Shown piece by piece: positions 1 through 7,696 of a stretch of 64,000 bases of DNA. The stretch's first letter is position 1. Each line of letters opens with the position of its first letter. Location: the NCBI RefSeq assembly GCF_000248055.1, contig NZ_BAFC01000059.1, positions 62,001-126,000 of the forward strand, read 5' to 3'. The notes under the pieces were generated by a model, which was not told the origin of the DNA, did no database searches, and saw nothing but the letters and a program-made list of their open reading frames with translations. A program made the position numbers and the translations under genes. This DNA is from Gordonia sputi NBRC 100414. Lineage in GTDB: Bacteria; Actinomycetota; Actinomycetes; Mycobacteriales; Mycobacteriaceae.

Positions 1-1
1 C

Positions 2-2653
2 GACGAGCTGTTCACCGCGTTCCACATCCCCTACGAGCCGATCCGTTGGCGTCGTGACATCCCCGCAGGCGTCGTCGACAAGAACGCGCGGGTACTCGAG
101 CTGATCGCGGCCTACCGCAACCGCGGGCACCTCATGGCCGACACCGATCCGCTGATGATGGACAGCTACGCGCGCACATCGCATCCTGATCTCGACATCC
201 TCACCTACGGCCTGACCCTCTGGGATCTCGACCGTAGTTTCAAGGTCGGCGGCTTCCACGGCCAGGACACGATGAAGTTGCGTGACGTGCTCTCGATCCT
301 GCGCGACGCGTACTGCCGACACGTGGGAGTCGAGTACACGCACATCCTCGAACCGGAGCAGCAGCGCTGGGTTCAGGAGCGTGTCGAGATCAAACACGTC
401 AAGCCGCCGGTCGCCGAGCAGAAGTACATCCTGTCCAAGCTCAATGCCGCCGAGGCCTTCGAGACCTTCCTCCAGACGAAATACGTTGGGCAGAAGCGCT
501 TTTCGCTCGAGGGCGCGGAGTCGGTCATCCCGATGATGGACGCCGTGATCGACCAGAGCGCCGAGTATTCGCTCGACGAGGTCGTCATCGGCATGCCGCA
601 CCGCGGCCGCCTCAACGTGCTCGCGAACATCGTCGGCAAGCCCTACTCGAAGATCTTCACCGAGTTCGAGGGCAACCTGAATCCGTCGCAGGCGCACGGG
701 TCCGGTGACGTGAAGTACCACCTCGGCGCCGAGGGCAAGTACTACCAGATGTTCGGCGAGAACGAGATCAACGTCTCGCTCACCGCGAATCCCAGCCACC
801 TCGAAGCGGTCGACCCGGTTCTCGAAGGGCTCGTCCGCGCCAAGCAGGACCAGCTACCCGAAGAGCGTGAGTTCTCGATCATGCCGCTCATGCTGCACGG
901 CGACGCCGCGTTCGCCGGCCAGGGTGTTGTGGCCGAGACCCTCAACCTCGCGATGCTGCCCGGTTACCGCACCGGCGGCACCGTACACATCGTGGTCAAC
1001 AACCAGGTTGGGTTCACCACGGCTCCCGAGCATTCCCGATCGAGCGAGTACTGCACCGACGTCGCGAAGATGATCGGTGCCCCGATCTTCCACGTCAACG
1101 GCGACGACCCCGAGGCGTGCGTCTGGGTGGCCAAGCTGGCGGTCGACTACCGCGAAGCCTTCCACAAGGACGTTGTCATCGACCTCGTCTGCTTCCGCCG
1201 TCGCGGACACAACGAGGGCGACGATCCGTCGATGACCCAGCCGGCCATGTACGACGTGATCGACACCAAGCGTGGCGTCCGCAAGTCCTACACCGAGGCC
1301 CTGATCGGTCGTGGTGACATCTCCACCAAGGAGGCCGAAGACGCGCTGCGTGATTACCAGGGGCAGCTCGAACGGGTCTTCAACGAGGTCAAGGAACTCG
1401 AGAAGTTCACCCCGGAGCCGAGCGAATCGGTGGAAGCCGATCAGCCGCTTCCGCAGAAGCTCGTGACCGCCGTCGACAAGTCGGTGCTCGAGCGCATCGG
1501 CGACGCGTTCTACGACACTCCGGACGGTTTCACTCCGCACCCACGCGTGAAGCCGGTGCTCAAGCGCCGCCACGAGATGAGCCGCGACGGGCACATCGAC
1601 TGGGCGTTCGCCGAGTTGTTGGCCTTCGGTTCGCTGGTGCTCGAGGGACGCACCGTTCGCCTGTCGGGCCAGGACTCGCGTCGCGGTACGTTCAGCCAGC
1701 GCCACTCGGTGCTCATCGACCGTGAGAACGGCTCCGAGTACACACCCCTCAATCACCTCGCACCGCTCGACGGAGACGCGGACTCGGAAGGCCGCTTCAT
1801 GGCCTACGATTCGCCGCTCTCGGAGTTCGCGGTGGTCGGTTTCGAGTACGGCTACTCGGTGGGCAACCCCGACGCACTCGTGCTGTGGGAAGCGCAGTTC
1901 GGCGACTTCGTCAACGGCGCACAGTCGGTGATCGACGAGTTCATCAGCTCGGGCGAGGCCAAGTGGGGTCAGCGTTCCGACGTCGTGCTGCTCCTGCCGC
2001 ACGGCCACGAGGGCCAGGGCCCCGACCACACCTCGGGACGTATCGAGCGGTTCCTGCAGTTGTGCGCCGAGGGTTCGATGACGGTCGCGCAGCCGTCGAC
2101 GCCTGCGAGCTACTTCCACCTGCTGCGTCGGCACGTGCTCGACGGGATCAGCCGTCCGCTGATCGTGTTCACGCCGAAGTCGATGCTCCGCAACAAGGCT
2201 GCCGTCAGCCCTGTCGAGGATTTCACCGACGACAAGTTCCGCTCGGTGATCGACGATCCGAAGTTCTTGAAGGACAACGGTGATCGCAGCAAGGTCAAGC
2301 GCGTCCTGCTGGTGAGCGGCAAGATCTACTACGAGATCGCCGCCCGTCGGGACAAGGAGAGCCGCGACGACATCGCCGTGGTCCGCGTCGAGCAGCTCTA
2401 CCCCGTGCCGCATCGTCGTCTCCAGGAGACGCTCGAGAAGTACCCGAACGCCGACGATTTCGTGTGGGTCCAGGACGAACCCGCCAACCAGGGACCGTGG
2501 CCGTTCCTCGGACTGTGGCTGCCCGAGATGCTGCCGAACCTCCTCAAGGGTCTGCGCCGCATCTCGCGTCGCCCGATGTCTGCACCGAGCTCGGGCTCGT
2601 CGAAGGTGCACGCCGTCGAGCAGCAGGAGATCCTCGACGAGGCGTTTGCCTGA
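2..2653 (+). CDS. kgd: Multifunctional 2-oxoglutarate metabolism enzyme (2-oxoglutarate decarboxylase / E1), 3' part
   Basis: The frame is open from the first bases, so the 5' end lies outside the window; about 883 residues are visible, against roughly 1,230 for the full family. It is a thiamine-diphosphate enzyme acting on 2-oxoglutarate in the TCA cycle. Visible SucA/Kgd motifs include [58 protein letters not shown] (ThDP/metal region), [14 protein letters not shown] and [19 protein letters not shown]. The missing N-terminal part should hold the E2-like acyltransferase segment typical of mycobacterial and corynebacterial Kgd. The gene ends in AFA-stop and is followed 15 bp later by a strong hairpin, so it is probably transcribed alone. 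Confidence 0.97.
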   Translation, partial: DELFTAFHIPYEPIRWRRDIPAGVVDKNARVLELIAAYRNRGHLMADTDPLMMDSYARTSHPDLDILTYGLTLWDLDRSFKVGGFHGQDTMKLRDVLSILRDAYCRHVGVEYTHILEPEQQRWVQERVEIKHVKPPVAEQKYILSKLNAAEAFETFLQTKYVGQKRFSLEGAESVIPMMDAVIDQSAEYSLDEVVIGMPHRGRLNVLANIVGKPYSKIFTEFEGNLNPSQAHGSGDVKYHLGAEGKYYQMFGENEINVSLTANPSHLEAVDPVLEGLVRAKQDQLPEEREFSIMPLMLHGDAAFAGQGVVAETLNLAMLPGYRTGGTVHIVVNNQVGFTTAPEHSRSSEYCTDVAKMIGAPIFHVNGDDPEACVWVAKLAVDYREAFHKDVVIDLVCFRRRGHNEGDDPSMTQPAMYDVIDTKRGVRKSYTEALIGRGDISTKEAEDALRDYQGQLERVFNEVKELEKFTPEPSESVEADQPLPQKLVTAVDKSVLERIGDAFYDTPDGFTPHPRVKPVLKRRHEMSRDGHIDWAFAELLAFGSLVLEGRTVRLSGQDSRRGTFSQRHSVLIDRENGSEYTPLNHLAPLDGDADSEGRFMAYDSPLSEFAVVGFEYGYSVGNPDALVLWEAQFGDFVNGAQSVIDEFISSGEAKWGQRSDVVLLLPHGHEGQGPDHTSGRIERFLQLCAEGSMTVAQPSTPASYFHLLRRHVLDGISRPLIVFTPKSMLRNKAAVSPVEDFTDDKFRSVIDDPKFLKDNGDRSKVKRVLLVSGKIYYEIAARRDKESRDDIAVVRVEQLYPVPHRRLQETLEKYPNADDFVWVQDEPANQGPWPFLGLWLPEMLPNLLKGLRRISRRPMSAPSSGSSKVHAVEQQEILDEAFA

Positions 2654-2668
2654 GGCGTCGAATAGCAA

Positions 2669-2713
2669 CGAGTGAGGGCCGCACCCGTTTCGGGTGCGGC
2701 CCTCGCTCGTTTG
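2669..2713 (+). terminator. Rho-independent-type terminator after kgd
   Basis: A 19-bp stem (2669-2687 with 2691-2709) has one G-T mismatch, a three-base TTT loop and TTT just after the stem. It lies between kgd and the convergent SnoaL-like gene and could stop transcription from either side. Confidence 0.85.
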
Positions 2714-2761
2714 TCGATCAACGTCGGAAACTCACATAGGTCCCAGCGGAAGACTGAGCGG

Positions 2762-3136
2762 TCAGCTCTCCGAGAGCGGACGCGGATCGAATGTCACGCG
2801 AATCCGCGTGATCAGGCCGTTCTCGACGTGACTCCAGTTCGCCGTCGGTAGTGATGCGTTGTCGGTGACCAGGTCGAACCACGTGATCGCATCGGCACCG
2901 TCCACAACACGCGCGTGCAAGACGAGATCGCGCATCAGGCGCTCCGACATCCCGCGCAGACCGGCAATGCACTCGTCGATTCCGCGTGCCGTCCCCATCA
3001 CACCGACGAAGTCGACGTCGGGGGCGAGAACCGAACGCAACCGGTCGAAATCGCCTGCGCGCCATGCGTCGAAGTAGGTTGTCGCCGCATCCCTGGTGAT
3101 CGCCGTATCGGCCTGCGCAGTTGTGTCCACAGTCAT
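2762..3136 (-). CDS. SnoaL-like / NTF2-fold family protein
   Basis: This 124-residue protein has the length and pattern of small SnoaL-like polyketide-cyclase/NTF2-fold proteins: an N-terminal helix followed by YFDAWRAGDFDRLRSVLAPDVDF, then alternating strands ending NGLITRIRVTFDPRPL. No specific substrate can be read from it. The start at 3136 is chosen over an upstream in-frame start at 3157 because GGGAG sits just before it. It is divergent from a LysR regulator 108 bp away, so that regulator probably controls it (inference). Confidence 0.8.
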   Translation of the reverse strand: MTVDTTAQADTAITRDAATTYFDAWRAGDFDRLRSVLAPDVDFVGVMGTARGIDECIAGLRGMSERLMRDLVLHARVVDGADAITWFDLVTDNASLPTANWSHVENGLITRIRVTFDPRPLSES

Positions 3137-3244
3137 CTCTTCTCCCTTTCGAAGCATCGGTCAGTGGGTGTTCGCACTCCAGACTGCTCGGCGGCGATTA
3201 ATCTGTCCAACATCTATTTCTTATGGCATTTATCATTGCCAGTC

Positions 3245-4117
3245 ATGGAACTGCATCAGCTCCGCTACCTCCTCGCGGTCGTCAACACCGGATCGTTCAC
3301 CGCTGCAGCGTCGACTCTGCACATCAGCCAGTCGGGTGTGAGCACTCAGATTCGCAAGCTCGAGAACGAACTGGGGATCGCACTGCTGCAGCGCACCACC
3401 CGACGCGTGACGTTGACGAGCGAAGGAGAGCGAGTACTGCCCGCCATTCGCGGGGCAGTCGAGGGAGTCGACGCGGTCGTCGCTCTGGCCGACGATCTGC
3501 GCGGCCTCACCACAGGGACACTGCGGGTGGGCACCGTGAGTGGACTCACCTGGCAGCCCATCTTCGACGCCATCGCGAGCATGCACCACGATCATCCCGG
3601 CGTCGACATCTCGGTCCGTGAAGCCATCTCGACGACGCTCATCGACGGGGTGCACTCGGGCGAGCTCGACGTCGCGATAGCTGCGTGGTCGGGCGAGCCG
3701 CCCCAGCACGTACACACCACAGTCATCGTCGACGACGCGCTGCATGCCGTCGTCGCGCGAGATCATCCGTGGGCGACGCGTGCCGATGTGGGACCCGATG
3801 AGATCGCCGATGCCGACCTCATCTCGCTCACCCGCGGCACCGGCGCCCGCACAGCACTCGACGCCCTGCTGGCACGTGAGCGAGGCGCTCGGGTTCCGCG
3901 CTGGGAGGTCGCAACGCCGTCACTTGCGCACATGCTGACCACGCGCGGGCTCGGCGTCGCCGTACTCAGCGAGAGCACCGCCGCCTCGTGGCGAGACACG
4001 GTCAGCCTGCCGATCACCGACCCTTCCGCGCGATCCACACTCGGCATCATCTGGCGCGAACCCCCGTCACCGGCGACCGCGGCCCTGCTCCGCGAGATGC
4101 GGCGTCGAACCGGTTGA
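3245..4117 (+). CDS. LysR-family transcriptional regulator
   Basis: The 290-residue protein starts MELHQLRYLLAVV and has the LysR winged helix-turn-helix in residues 1-60 (FTAAASTLHISQSGVSTQIRKLE), followed by a periplasmic-binding-like effector domain. The frame is open upstream, but the fold begins at 3245, where a TATCAT hexamer lies 8 nt before the ATG, fitting a leaderless transcript. The divergent SnoaL-like gene is its likely target. The effector is unknown. Confidence 0.92.
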   Translation: MELHQLRYLLAVVNTGSFTAAASTLHISQSGVSTQIRKLENELGIALLQRTTRRVTLTSEGERVLPAIRGAVEGVDAVVALADDLRGLTTGTLRVGTVSGLTWQPIFDAIASMHHDHPGVDISVREAISTTLIDGVHSGELDVAIAAWSGEPPQHVHTTVIVDDALHAVVARDHPWATRADVGPDEIADADLISLTRGTGARTALDALLARERGARVPRWEVATPSLAHMLTTRGLGVAVLSESTAASWRDTVSLPITDPSARSTLGIIWREPPSPATAALLREMRRRTG

Positions 4118-4192
4118 TCCCGAGGATTCCCGTACGACAAACGCACGACGCAGGCCTTCCACCTGCACCGACGTCGGCGGATCATCAGTGGC

Positions 4193-4384
4193 ATGGCCGG
4201 TCTGATAGTCGTAGCAGTGCTCGTCGTCGTCTTGACGCCCATGGCGCTGATGTACCGACGGGCGTGCAGGCAGGCTCGGGAGTTTCGTGAATTCCGACGC
4301 GCACAGGGGCTCTCGGATCCGAGTCAACGGCCACCGTTCCCAGGAGACCCGACCGGCGGCAACTGGGGTTTCTGGGGTCCCTGA
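4193..4384 (+). CDS. Small single-pass membrane protein, function unknown
   Basis: This 63-residue frame encodes a hydrophobic N-terminal segment (LIVVAVLVVVLTPMALMY, about residues 4-21), then a basic, Arg-rich stretch and a Pro/Gly/Trp-rich tail. That is the layout of a small inner-membrane protein with a cytoplasmic tail. It follows the LysR gene by 75 bp and converges with the TetR gene. No strong ribosome-binding site is visible, and the call rests on composition only. Confidence 0.45.
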   Translation: MAGLIVVAVLVVVLTPMALMYRRACRQAREFREFRRAQGLSDPSQRPPFPGDPTGGNWGFWGP

Positions 4385-4394
4385 TACGCCTGGT

Positions 4395-5000
4395 TCAGTG
4401 CGCCGGAAGATCGGTGAGGGTCGTGACAAGGGCAGGCAGGGACGAGGAAATCACGGCAAGCAGTTGGTCGCGGGTGATCTCCCCGTCGGTGAGCCAGCCG
4501 ATCGTGACCTCCTCGACAAAGGCGATCCACCCGAATGTCGCCAGTCGGACCGCCGGGGTGACCTCGACGCCGAGCGCAGGCGCGTGATCGAGGATGCGCT
4601 CGGCCATCACCGCCCTGGTGCCGTCGATCACGGCGCGCATCGCCGGATCGGTACTCGACGCGCCGCGCAGGAATGCGGTGTAGGCGCTGCGATGCTCGCT
4701 GACGTAGTCGACGAACGCTGACAACGAGCTCCACAGGATGGCGAGCGGATCGTCGAGGGTCTCGTCGGGCGCTGTCAGCCGCAACATCTCCTCGCCCTGC
4801 GCCTTCGCGATGGCGACGTGAAACTCCTGCTTCGACGCGAAGTAGTGAAACAGCAGTGCGCGCGACACACCGGCGACCTCGGCGATCGCGTCGATGGACA
4901 CCTCGTCGAGCGGCCGCTCCGACACCATCTGCAGCCCGAGCGCGATGAGCTGGTCGCGTCGGGCCTCCGGGCTCATCCTGGTGCGCTTCGACTGGGTCAC
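4395..5000 (-). CDS. TetR-family transcriptional repressor
   Basis: The N-terminal helix-turn-helix is clear (ARRDQLIALGLQMV...SIDAIAEVAGVSRALLFHYFASKQEF); the rest is the variable ligand-binding domain. The GTG at 5000 is preferred over the GTG at 5006 because a TAGACT -10-like hexamer ends 6 nt before it, implying a leaderless transcript. It is divergent from the flavin monooxygenase gene. Two matching dyads lie in the gap, so autoregulation and control of the monooxygenase are likely. The inducer is probably a monooxygenase substrate (inference). Confidence 0.93.
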   Translation of the reverse strand: MTQSKRTRMSPEARRDQLIALGLQMVSERPLDEVSIDAIAEVAGVSRALLFHYFASKQEFHVAIAKAQGEEMLRLTAPDETLDDPLAILWSSLSAFVDYVSEHRSAYTAFLRGASSTDPAMRAVIDGTRAVMAERILDHAPALGVEVTPAVRLATFGWIAFVEEVTIGWLTDGEITRDQLLAVISSSLPALVTTLTDLPAH

Positions 5001-5019
5001 AGACACAGTCTAGGCGACT

Positions 5020-5038
5020 TATTGACCAGCGTTCAATA
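5020..5038. promoter_or_regulatory. Putative TetR operator 1
   Basis: A 19-bp dyad, TATTGA-N7-TCAATA, lies upstream of the tetR -10-like element (5007-5012). A second dyad with identical half-sites and spacing lies 22 bp away centre to centre, close to two DNA turns, as expected for paired repressor dimers. Confidence 0.8.
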
Positions 5039-5041
5039 CGC

Positions 5042-5060
5042 TATTGACTAATGTTCAATA
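5042..5060. promoter_or_regulatory. Putative TetR operator 2
   Basis: A second TATTGA-N7-TCAATA dyad ends 19 bp before the monooxygenase start codon. A bound repressor here would block transcription of the monooxygenase gene. Confidence 0.8.
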
Positions 5061-5079
5061 GGCCCCTAACGTGAGGAGC

Positions 5080-6621
5080 ATGACAACGCACAATGTTGAG
5101 GTTGCGATCGTCGGCGCCGGGTTCTCCGGCCTCGGCGCGGCGATCAAGATGAGCCAGAACGGCTTCACCGACTACGTCATCCTCGATCGCGGAGCTGACT
5201 TCGGCGGCACCTGGCGTGACAACACCTACCCCGGCGCCGCGTGCGACGTCGCGTCGAACCTGTACTCGTACTCGTTCGCCCCCAATCCCGAATGGTCACG
5301 CTCGTACTCTCATCAGCCCGAGATCCACCGGTACATCAACGACGTCGCGGATCGTTTCGGCGTGCGCGACAAGGCCAGGTTCGGCGTCGAGGTCACCCGT
5401 GCCGCGTGGAGCGAGTCGGACCAGCACTGGCTGATCGACACGGTGCCCGCCGGAACCGACCCCGACTCGTCTGCTGTGACGACGTACCGGGCGCAGCACC
5501 TCATCGGCGCGGTTGGCCCGCTGTGCGAACCGAATCTTCCGGACATCGACGGCATCGAATCGTTCGGCGGAACGGTCATGCATTCCGCGCGCTGGGACGA
5601 CGACGTCGAGCTCTCGGGTAAGCGCGTCGCCGTGATCGGCACCGGTGCGTCGGCCATCCAGATCGTCCCCGAGGTGGCCAAGCGCGTCGCCCACCTCGAC
5701 GTCTACCAGCGCACGGCGCCGTGGATCGTCCCGCGTACCGAGCGGCCCTACACCCCGGTCGAGCGCTGGCTGTTCAAGAACGCGCCCATCGTGCAGAGCG
5801 CCGGTCGCGCGGGGGTGTACGCCTTCAACGAGTTCATCGCCTTCGGTCTGACGCACTCGCGTACCGCGCTCAAGCCCGTCGAACTCGTCGCGCGCGCCAA
5901 CATCGCGCGCGGAATCCGTGACCGTAAGCTGCGCGACAAGGTCACTCCCCGCTTCCAGGTCGGCTGCAAGCGAATCCTGCGATCGAACGCCTGGTACCCG
6001 GCACTTGATCGACCCAACGTCGACCTCGTCACCGACCCCATCGCACGCGTGACGCCGTCGGGCATCGTGACCGCGGACGGCACCGAGCGCGAGATCGACG
6101 TGTTGATCGTCGCGACAGGCTTCCACGTCACCGATTCGCCCGTGTTCGACTGCATCGTCGGCGCCGAGGGACGATCGCTCGCCCAGACGTGGGAGACGAA
6201 CGGAATGCAGGGCTACAAGGGGTCGTTCGTCCACGGCTTCCCGAACATGATGCTGATGGTCGGACCGGCGACCGGACTCGGACACACCTCGATGGTGTAC
6301 ATGATCGAGTCGCAGCTCAACTACCTGGTCGACTATCTCAAAACCGTTCGCGCACAGGGAATCACGCGCGTCGACGTCGACGAGCAATCGCAACGCGGGT
6401 ACAACACCGGCATTCAGCACGCGCTTCGCAACAGCGTCTGGGTCAACGGTGGTTGCGCCTCCTGGTACGCCGACGACAACGGCAACATCACGACGCTGTG
6501 GCCGGGCTTCACGTTCAACTTCCGCAAGCAGACCCGACGATTCGATGTCGCGGCATACGACGTCGCTCGCGATTCGTCGGCGACCGACACCCCGCCCGTG
6601 CTCGCGAGCACCCGCGCCTGA
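5080..6621 (+). CDS. Flavin-containing monooxygenase, Baeyer-Villiger type
   Basis: The 513-residue protein has an FAD-binding Rossmann motif (GAGFSGLGAA, residues about 12-21), FGGTWRDNTYPGAACD, the Baeyer-Villiger fingerprint FGGTVMHSARWD (FxGxxxHxxxW-D) and a second, NADPH-binding motif (GTGASAIQ). Enzymes of this group insert oxygen next to a carbonyl or oxidise heteroatoms using NADPH and O2. The ATG at 5080 is chosen over an in-frame GTG at 5071 because GAGGAG lies 5' of it. An SDR gene follows 61 bp later on the same strand, suggesting an alcohol-to-ketone-to-ester route under TetR control. Confidence 0.95.
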   Translation: MTTHNVEVAIVGAGFSGLGAAIKMSQNGFTDYVILDRGADFGGTWRDNTYPGAACDVASNLYSYSFAPNPEWSRSYSHQPEIHRYINDVADRFGVRDKARFGVEVTRAAWSESDQHWLIDTVPAGTDPDSSAVTTYRAQHLIGAVGPLCEPNLPDIDGIESFGGTVMHSARWDDDVELSGKRVAVIGTGASAIQIVPEVAKRVAHLDVYQRTAPWIVPRTERPYTPVERWLFKNAPIVQSAGRAGVYAFNEFIAFGLTHSRTALKPVELVARANIARGIRDRKLRDKVTPRFQVGCKRILRSNAWYPALDRPNVDLVTDPIARVTPSGIVTADGTEREIDVLIVATGFHVTDSPVFDCIVGAEGRSLAQTWETNGMQGYKGSFVHGFPNMMLMVGPATGLGHTSMVYMIESQLNYLVDYLKTVRAQGITRVDVDEQSQRGYNTGIQHALRNSVWVNGGCASWYADDNGNITTLWPGFTFNFRKQTRRFDVAAYDVARDSSATDTPPVLASTRA

Positions 6622-6682
6622 TCTCGACTTCATCCGCGTGCACGCCGGATCTCGCACGCACCAACACACACAGGAGAACACC

Positions 6683-7513
6683 ATGAAGAACTTTCGCGAC
6701 AAGGTCGTCGTCGTCACCGGTGCGGGCTCGGGCATGGGCCGCGAACTGGCGGTGAAGCTGGGCCAACAGGGCGCCAAGCTGGCGATCTCCGATGTCAACC
6801 CCGATGGCCTCGCCACGACGGAGAAACTCGTCGCCGAGACAGGCGCACCGGTGCACGCCCAACTGCTCAACGTCGCAGAGCGTGAGGCGGTCCTCGAATA
6901 CGCCGACACGGTCATGGCCCACTATGGCAAGGTCAACGTCGTCTTCAACAACGCGGGCATCGCGCACCACGGCGAGGTCGAGCGCACCGAGTTCAAAGAC
7001 ATCGAGCGCGTGATGGACGTCGACTTCTGGGGCGTCGTCAACGGAACGAAGGCCTTCCTGCCACACATCATCGCGTCGGGCGACGGCCACATCGTCAATA
7101 CGTCGTCGCTGTTCGGTCTGCTGTCCGAGCCTGGCCAGGCGGCCTACAACTCGGCGAAGTTCGCCGTTCGCGGGTTCACCGAGTCGCTCAATCAGGAGAT
7201 GTTGATCGCCAAGCACCCGGTGCGCGTCACCTGCGTGCATCCTGGCGGCATCAAGACCGCGATCGCCCGCAACGCGACGGTCGCCGACGATTACGACCAG
7301 GCCAACTTCGCCAAGTTCTTCGACAAGTACCTCGCGCGCACCTCGGCGTCGTCGGCTGCCGACACCATCATCAAGGGCGTGAAGAAGAACAAGGCGCGAG
7401 TGCTCATCGGCGCCGACGCCATCGTGCTCGACGTCTGGGTGCGCCTCGTCGCGTCGAAGTACCAGGGCGTCGTGGCGGGCGTGACCAAGCGGGTCACCAC
7501 ATCGTTCCGCTGA
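6683..7513 (+). CDS. Short-chain dehydrogenase/reductase (SDR)
   Basis: This classical SDR of 276 residues has the cofactor motif TGAGSGMG near residue 12, NNAG, a catalytic Ser in NTSSLFG and the YNSAK (YxxxK) pair. AGGAGA precedes the ATG. It probably oxidises an alcohol or reduces a ketone handled by the upstream monooxygenase and is likely co-transcribed with it. Its length and neighbourhood fit M. tuberculosis Rv1245c, which also lies near kgd (from memory, not searched). An inverted repeat follows the stop codon. Confidence 0.93.
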   Translation: MKNFRDKVVVVTGAGSGMGRELAVKLGQQGAKLAISDVNPDGLATTEKLVAETGAPVHAQLLNVAEREAVLEYADTVMAHYGKVNVVFNNAGIAHHGEVERTEFKDIERVMDVDFWGVVNGTKAFLPHIIASGDGHIVNTSSLFGLLSEPGQAAYNSAKFAVRGFTESLNQEMLIAKHPVRVTCVHPGGIKTAIARNATVADDYDQANFAKFFDKYLARTSASSAADTIIKGVKKNKARVLIGADAIVLDVWVRLVASKYQGVVAGVTKRVTTSFR

Positions 7514-7527
7514 CCGCTGTCGTCGTT

Positions 7528-7573
7528 GCTCAGTTCGTGCGAAAGACGACGTAGTCGACCGCACGAACTGGGC
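7528..7573. terminator. Inverted repeat after the SDR gene, likely terminator
   Basis: CAGTTCGTGCG at 7531-7541 is perfectly complementary to 7560-7570 and can extend by three more pairs including a G-U. The loop is 18 nt and there is no T-run, so termination is inferred from position. Confidence 0.5.
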
Positions 7574-7623
7574 GACGCCCTTCTCTCCGATCGAATTTCT
7601 CCGATCGAGCGGTATCCACACGA

Positions 7624-7639
7624 TCGAAATATTGTTCGA
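7624..7639. promoter_or_regulatory. SOS box-like site (LexA operator candidate)
   Basis: TCGAAATATTGTTCGA matches the mycobacterial LexA consensus TCGAAC-N4-GTTCGA at all but one position. It lies about 60-95 bp upstream of the candidate starts of the DUF222/HNH gene. Confidence 0.65.
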
Positions 7640-7674
7640 TTTTTCCTCGACGTTGTCCGTATTGTCGGGTAGTG

Positions 7675-7690
7675 TAGAACACATATTCGA
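7675..7690. promoter_or_regulatory. Second, weaker SOS box-like site
   Basis: TAGAACACATATTCGA has two departures from TCGAAC-N4-GTTCGA and sits in a longer dyad (7673-7694, GTGTAGAA...TTCGACAC). It ends a few bases before the DUF222/HNH gene. Confidence 0.45.
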
Positions 7691-7696
7691 CACGAC

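Noticed and set aside
854-2668. Long antisense open frame of 604 residues over kgd
   Set aside because: It lies fully antisense to a well-supported enzyme. Its Arg/Asp/Val-rich composition is what the third-position GC bias of kgd produces on the other strand. No start signal or motif was seen.
2915-3244. N-terminal extension of the LysR protein
   Set aside because: The family fold begins at MELHQLRYLL, the upstream part lies antisense to the SnoaL-like gene, and a -10 element supports the start at 3245.
5296-6915. Long antisense open frame over the monooxygenase and SDR genes
   Set aside because: It is opposite two genes with clear motifs and spans their junction. Composition is that of a GC-rich shadow frame.
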